NCBI GenBank assembly: GCA_019309815.1 | Contig: JAFDFO010000100.1 | Location: forward strand, 1-8,052 | Length of the DNA: 8,052 bases | Direction of reading: 5' to 3' | From: Deltaproteobacteria bacterium | GTDB taxonomy: Bacteria; Desulfobacterota; Desulfobacteria; Desulfobacterales; C00003060 | In this document: piece after piece, positions 4,805 through 8,052 of the stretch | How positions within the stretch are numbered: position 1 is the first letter of the stretch | Layout: every line of letters begins with the position of its first letter | Position numbers and translations under genes: made by a program | The notes under the pieces: model-generated | Databases searched by the model: none | The model's input: the letters and a program-made list of their open reading frames with translations, nothing else | What the model was told of the DNA's origin: nothing

Positions 4805-5733
4805 CAAAACTCAACGTGGCCTTGCTATCGGGTGGTATTTCGTCTGAGCGTGAGATTTCCCTTAAGAGTGGCAATCAAGTCTACGAAGCCCTCGACAAAA
4901 CCAAATATCACGTCACCCGCTACGATCCGGCGACCGACCTTGGAAATCTTGTAGCGGACGCATCCAAGATCGATGTGGCACTGATCGTATTGCACGGACC
5001 GTATGGCGAAGACGGCACGGTCCAGGGTCTTTTTGATCTCCTCCATATCCCTTATCAGGGTTCCGGCGTGTTGGGAAGTGCCCTGGCCATGGACAAATGG
5101 ACTTCAAAACGTCTTTACATGGAGGCAGGGCTTTCGGTACCCCCGTTTCACGTTCTTGCGAAAGGCCAGGCATATGATGCAGAAGTCATATCCCGTGAAC
5201 TCGGGTTTCCAGTAGTGGTCAAGCCGAGACTCGGTGGGTCGAGCATTGGCACGACGATCGTGCAGACGCCAGATGCATTGCCCGAAGCCCTGGAAAGCGC
5301 CTATCAATATGGTGCCGATGTGATCCTGGAGACTTATCTTGACGGGACTGAGGTCACAGGGGGCGTTCTCGGAAATGACGACCTCGAGCTGCTTCCCATT
5401 GTTGAAATCATTCCGGAGTCAGGCTATGCATTCTTTGACTATGAGGCAAAATATAAGGAGGGGGCTACCCGGGAGATCTGCCCAGCCCGTATCAATGAGG
5501 AGCTCTCGCGCCAAGCCCAATCGTGCGCGGCCACCGCGCATCGAGCGCTGTGCTGTCGCGGATACAGCCGCACTGACATGATCATCCGTGATGAAACCAT
5601 CCATGTATTGGAAACGAATACAATCCCGGGTATGACGCCTGTTAGCCTCTTCCCGCTGGCTGCAAAGACCGCCGGGATGTCATTCGGCAAACTGCTGGAC
5701 CGGCTAATCGAGCTTGCCCTGGAAAGCAAATAA
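4801..5733 (+). CDS. ddl: D-alanine--D-alanine ligase
   Basis: This ATP-grasp enzyme joins two D-Ala molecules using ATP, giving the dipeptide added to UDP-MurNAc-tripeptide by MurF in the cytoplasm. At 310 residues it is the usual size. Diagnostic segments in order are GGISSEREISLKSG (11-24; Glu16 corresponds to E. coli DdlB Glu15), LHGPYGEDGTVQGLFD (64-79), ALAMDK (94-99), VVKPRLGGSSIGT (139-151), GTEVTGGVLGN (182-192), DYEAKY (213-218), RTDMI (257-261) and LETNTIPGMTPVSLFP (270-285) with metal-binding Glu271/Asn273 and Ser282. The ATP-binding loop has GGSSIG where DdlB has EGSSVG, a small departure. ATG 4801 overlaps the upstream stop (ATGA). In many bacteria ddl sits in the dcw/mur cluster; here it is among unrelated genes, followed 13 nt later by a second ATP-grasp gene. 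Confidence 0.95.
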   Translation: MTKLNVALLSGGISSEREISLKSGNQVYEALDKTKYHVTRYDPATDLGNLVADASKIDVALIVLHGPYGEDGTVQGLFDLLHIPYQGSGVLGSALAMDKWTSKRLYMEAGLSVPPFHVLAKGQAYDAEVISRELGFPVVVKPRLGGSSIGTTIVQTPDALPEALESAYQYGADVILETYLDGTEVTGGVLGNDDLELLPIVEIIPESGYAFFDYEAKYKEGATREICPARINEELSRQAQSCAATAHRALCCRGYSRTDMIIRDETIHVLETNTIPGMTPVSLFPLAAKTAGMSFGKLLDRLIELALESK

Positions 5734-5746
5734 TTAGGGAATTCTT

Positions 5747-6490
5747 GTGATTATCCGAACGAACCTCGAGCTAAAGGAACGATATGATACGCTTAAGGCG
5801 GGCGACTGTTTCATCGGGTTGCTCAGTTTTAAGCATCTAAAGCACCGCGCCTTTGTTGACCTTCTAGAAAGGGGGGTCCGGCTTTTCCCTTCTGCGCTCT
5901 CTCAGACCTTAGGTCGTTCCAAAGTCGCCCAAGCCCTTGCCCTTCGACCTTGGATGCTTCCTCATACGCTGATTATTGCCAGGCGTGCAGATTTGATGCA
6001 GGCTATCAATACATATAATCAACACGGCATCGGTGCTGTAGTCACCAAGGAAGACCATCTTCAATGCGGATTCGGGGTCCATCGGTGGGAAAATACTGAG
6101 GCCGTGTATAACCAAGCTTCTTACAATGCCATCGCATACCCGTTTGTGTTGCAACCGTTTGTTGAGAACTGTACCGACATACGGGTCATTGTGGCGGGCG
6201 ATTATTTCGAAGCTTATGCACGTGAAAACCCAAATAACTTCAGAATGAACCTCACAGTAGGTGGAACGAGCAAGCCTTATTCCATTACAGACGACCAGCT
6301 TGCCGTCTGCCACACTGCGATGGAGCGAGGGAAGTTTCCTTATGCCCACGTTGATTTGCTGATCAACGAGCAAGGCCGTTGTTTTTTGTCAGAAGTTGCC
6401 CTGAATGGCGGAATGAAGGGGTCCCGCATTAGTCGGGAAGAGCTCGATCGAATCAAAAAGGACATACTCGAAAAGATGGCCGCGTCGTGA
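5747..6490 (+). CDS. RimK-like ATP-grasp protein
   Basis: This 247-residue protein looks like a compact RimK-type ATP-grasp ligase, a family that joins amino acids or peptides to acid groups via acyl-phosphates. Visible elements are a nucleotide-binding strand with Lys101 (VVTKEDHLQCGFGVHR, 98-113), LQPFVENCTDIRVIVAGDYF (135-154) with Glu140, Asp144 and Arg146, NFRMNLTVGGTSKP (164-177), HVDLL with Asp203, and SEVALNGGMKG (215-225) with Glu216. In RimK relatives the last motif is E-V-N-x-x-P-G, and the Asn binds metal. Here that place is Ala218, so metal binding must differ or activity is altered. The N-terminal third, a possible substrate domain, is not recognised. The start is GTG 5747 with AGGGA 6 nt upstream. 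It lies 13 nt after ddl, and its stop overlaps the next GTG by 4 bp. The substrate is unknown; a peptidoglycan- or peptide-related ligation next to ddl is an inference. Confidence 0.8.
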   Translation: MIIRTNLELKERYDTLKAGDCFIGLLSFKHLKHRAFVDLLERGVRLFPSALSQTLGRSKVAQALALRPWMLPHTLIIARRADLMQAINTYNQHGIGAVVTKEDHLQCGFGVHRWENTEAVYNQASYNAIAYPFVLQPFVENCTDIRVIVAGDYFEAYARENPNNFRMNLTVGGTSKPYSITDDQLAVCHTAMERGKFPYAHVDLLINEQGRCFLSEVALNGGMKGSRISREELDRIKKDILEKMAAS

Positions 6491-6909
6491 GGGAAGTGAG
6501 AGCAGAGCATTCTTCAAAAGGGATCCAGTGGTCGTTAGAGTTGATGGGCATGACTTACGTGGCCATGGGGGTCCTCTTTCTGGTAAATCCCGATTGGATT
6601 ATCCTTGTCACAAACCAGGTTTTTGCGGGCCAAGATTGGCCGGTCGTGTTCTTCCCAACGGAGAGGTTTTGGTTCTCACTGGCGGTCACCGTGCCGGGCA
6701 CCCGCGCTTTTTTGGTCTTTACAGCCTCAAGAAGGCCGACCGAAGCCCGGCTCTGCATCAAGGTTTTACAAATCTCTCTGGTGCTGGCAGCCATTTTGTT
6801 TGCGCTGCAATTTATCTTCCGTAAACATGCTCCCCTCTATGCCCTCGGGTTCTTCGTTGAAGCCGTACAAGTTATCTTTTACCTCTACTTGTACCGAAAA
6901 CTTTCCTGA
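6487..6909 (+). CDS. Small four-TM integral membrane protein, unrecognised
   Basis: This 140-residue, very hydrophobic protein has four likely membrane helices: about 15-34, 59-79, 89-111 and 115-136. A conserved-looking stretch, ERFWFSLAVTVPGTRAFLVF (59-78), enters the second helix, and basic residues (SRRP, RK) lie in the loops. I do not recognise the family. The start is GTG 6487, overlapping the previous stop as GTGA, with only a weak ribosome binding site. GTG 6496 and ATG 6544 are alternatives; the latter would cut into the first helix. It is the last gene of the operon. No strong terminator follows directly. Confidence 0.65.
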   Translation: MREVRAEHSSKGIQWSLELMGMTYVAMGVLFLVNPDWIILVTNQVFAGQDWPVVFFPTERFWFSLAVTVPGTRAFLVFTASRRPTEARLCIKVLQISLVLAAILFALQFIFRKHAPLYALGFFVEAVQVIFYLYLYRKLS

Positions 6910-7341
6910 CCTATCCGCCCGGTTCCTTCCCATAGTCGACACGCAGTGAGTCAGTCCCTGGTCAATAGTGATTGTCAAAAATATTCGGTGACCTGACTTC
7001 AAAAAGAGATACCCCCTGCCAACTCCTCTCAAATGGTTCAAAACGGAACATGTTTTTGACAACCGCTCTAAAGGGCAGGAGCATCCTTATCTTCGCCCAT
7101 CCTGTAAAATGGGCCGGGATGAATGGCTATTGTTGCTCTTCTGATGGCGTCTTGAGCCCGCATCAGGGATCGGTATTTTGCTGGTCAGATAGGTGACGTA
7201 TTCCTGCTCCGCAATTCGGACTAAAACGCTTAAGTTTTATGGCTTTACTGTGCTTTTTCCTTGACAAAATCAGGGCTTTTGGGTAAAGGGGACGATACGA
7301 CAAAAAAGTCTTTTTTTGGCACAAACCTGTACCAAAGTGAA
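6910..7341. other. Long non-coding gap before qrcA
   Basis: No convincing gene is seen on either strand. Short frames here lack ribosome binding sites and recognisable sequence. Hairpins include GCCCAT/ATGGGC (7095-7100 with 7109-7114, 8-nt loop), CTGATG-CG/CG-CATCAG (7141-7149 with 7159-7166, one bulged G), and TAAAAC/GTTTTA (7222-7227 with 7234-7239). An A6/T7 tract with dyad symmetry lies at 7302-7317. The 7141-7166 hairpin may end the upstream operon, but only a poor T-run follows. Confidence 0.5.
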
Positions 7342-7399
7342 CGCCTTAAGGTCACCGCACCCATCTGGACAAACGGATGAAATGGGGTGAATTAAGGCG
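7342..7399. promoter_or_regulatory. Large imperfect inverted repeat upstream of the qrcA promoter
   Basis: CGCCTTAA (7342-7349) pairs perfectly with TTAAGGCG (7392-7399). Continuing inward after one mismatch, TCACC (7352-7356) pairs with GGTGA (7386-7390). After a 4-nt bulge, CCAT (7361-7364) pairs with ATGG (7382-7385). That gives 17 paired positions over 58 bp. No T-run follows, so it is not a normal terminator. It ends 22 bp before the candidate -35, a usual place for an activator or repressor site. Confidence 0.5.
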
Positions 7400-7421
7400 C
7401 TACCCATCGTTATGAACCAGC

Positions 7422-7450
7422 ATGACCCATAGTTACAGACGTCCTATTAT
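7422..7450 (+). promoter_or_regulatory. Candidate sigma70 promoter of qrcA
   Basis: ATGACC (7422-7427, four of six consensus positions) and TATTAT (7445-7450, five of six) are separated by exactly 17 nt. Transcription would begin near 7457, giving a 5' leader of about 29 nt that includes the qrcA ribosome binding site. Confidence 0.45.
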
Positions 7451-7485
7451 CTCAACCTCTAAAAATTTAACGACTTGGAGTTTCC

Positions 7486-8052
7486 ATGAGCACAACAGAG
7501 GAAAAAGAGCAAGCTGTAGCTGAGGAGCAGGAACAGGCAAGCAATGAGCAAGCCACGCAAGAGGCTCCGGCTGAAGAAGAGCATGAGCCGGTAAAACCAG
7601 GGAACTGGCGATTTCTGATACCCATCATTGCATTTGCCGTGGGTTTCGGGGCGCACTTCTTCCCCGGTTGGATACTCTTCCCGCAACTCCTGTACGGTAA
7701 GAAGATTCAGCCCATAGATTTTAACCACAAGCTCCATGTGGAAGAAATGGGCGAATGCGAGGGTTGTCACTATTTTCGCGATGACGGCAGCTTCGCGGGG
7801 GTTCCCAAACTGGCCTCCTGTGTTGAGTGCCATGAAGAACAGCTTGGAAACCATCCGGAAGAAGCCAAACTCATCAAGGAATACGTTGAACCGGGCAAGG
7901 AGATTCCCTGGCTCATCTATTCCCGCCAGCCTCAGTGCGTGTTTTTCTCCCACGCAGCCCATGTAACAATTGGCGAGATGGAATGTGTCACCTGTCACGG
8001 ACCTGTGGGGGATTCTACGGACCTGAAGCCTTACCAGTACAATCGCCTCACC
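7486..8052 (+). CDS. qrcA: QrcA, multiheme cytochrome c subunit of the Qrc menaquinone reductase (5' part, cut by window end)
   Basis: The visible 189 residues start with a very acidic, hydrophilic stretch (1-38), then an uncleaved membrane anchor (about 41-60), then a periplasmic heme domain. Three canonical heme c motifs are present: CEGCH (91-95), CVECH (112-116) and CVTCH (167-171). CVFFSH (151-156), with HAAH just after, looks like distal heme ligands or a non-canonical site. QrcA proteins carry six hemes, so further sites should follow beyond the window. Qrc takes electrons from periplasmic type I cytochrome c3, reduced by hydrogenases or formate dehydrogenases, and passes them to menaquinone for sulfate respiration; QrcA is the entry point. 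ATG 7486 follows TTGGAG with a 5-nt spacer. The gene stands alone behind a 576-bp gap, with its own likely promoter. The iron-sulfur and membrane qrcBCD genes are expected to the right. The name rests on sequence resemblance, order of features and spacing. Confidence 0.85.
   Translation, partial: MSTTEEKEQAVAEEQEQASNEQATQEAPAEEEHEPVKPGNWRFLIPIIAFAVGFGAHFFPGWILFPQLLYGKKIQPIDFNHKLHVEEMGECEGCHYFRDDGSFAGVPKLASCVECHEEQLGNHPEEAKLIKEYVEPGKEIPWLIYSRQPQCVFFSHAAHVTIGEMECVTCHGPVGDSTDLKPYQYNRLT

Noticed and set aside
7056..7084. Perfect TTGACA in the long gap
   Set aside because: No acceptable -10 is found 16-18 nt downstream.
7119..7196. Short plus-strand frame starting MNGYCC in the gap before qrcA
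   Set aside because: The ATG has no Shine-Dalgarno sequence upstream (GGGCCGGG only) and no terminator or gene partner follows, so the Cys residues alone are not evidence.
7261..7289. Perfect TTGACA followed 17 nt later by TAAAGG
   Set aside because: The -10 matches only three of six positions and the site is about 200 bp from qrcA, with a better placed promoter at 7422-7450.
7317..7334. TGGCAC after a T-tract, resembling the -24 element of a sigma54 promoter
   Set aside because: The -12 element is missing: TGTAC stands where TTGCA would be expected at the right spacing.

Overview
The window looks like chromosomal DNA from a sulfate-reducing member of the Desulfobacterota (former Deltaproteobacteria). 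The strongest pointer is the right-hand gene, which reads as QrcA, the multiheme cytochrome c of the Qrc menaquinone reductase found in sulfate reducers. Moderate GC content and the HD-GYP/GAF, DUF1992 and RimK-like genes fit this, but none of them fixes a genus.

Left edge (1-604, minus strand). No long gene lies here, but on the minus strand there is what looks like a complete tryptophan attenuator. It has a perfect TTGACA -35 (328-333), a well-placed Shine-Dalgarno sequence, and a 29-residue leader peptide (279 down to 190) with four Trp codons, three of them in tandem. Mutually exclusive 1:2 and 2:3 pairings follow, then a 14-bp terminator hairpin with a U-run (166 down to 130). The controlled gene, probably trpE or another trp gene, would lie just beyond position 1. 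Between this leader and the next gene sits a hairpin-rich, REP-like segment flanked by a 16-bp direct repeat.

605-1450 (minus) is an alpha/beta hydrolase with a complete catalytic triad. It is divergent from the gene block to its right.

1652-6909 (plus) is a compact run of seven genes with 4-11 bp overlaps or gaps of 6-13 bp, so probably one operon. In order: a GAF/HD-GYP c-di-GMP phosphodiesterase-type protein; a DUF1992 protein; an endonuclease III-related DNA glycosylase without the usual lysine and with an incomplete Fe-S cysteine set; a two-TM protein with a SHOCT-like tail; D-alanine--D-alanine ligase; a RimK-like ATP-grasp protein with an altered metal-binding motif; and a small four-TM protein. 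The only clear pathway step is Ddl (peptidoglycan precursor synthesis). The others suggest signalling, repair and envelope roles without forming one recognisable pathway.

6910-7485 is a long non-coding gap with several hairpins, a large imperfect inverted repeat (7342-7399) and a good sigma70-type promoter (7422-7450). It leads into qrcA (7486 to the window end, truncated), the first gene of what should be the qrc energy-conservation operon continuing to the right.

The least obvious and best supported discovery is the Trp-codon leader and attenuator at the left edge, which ordinary gene calling would miss because the peptide is only 29 residues long.
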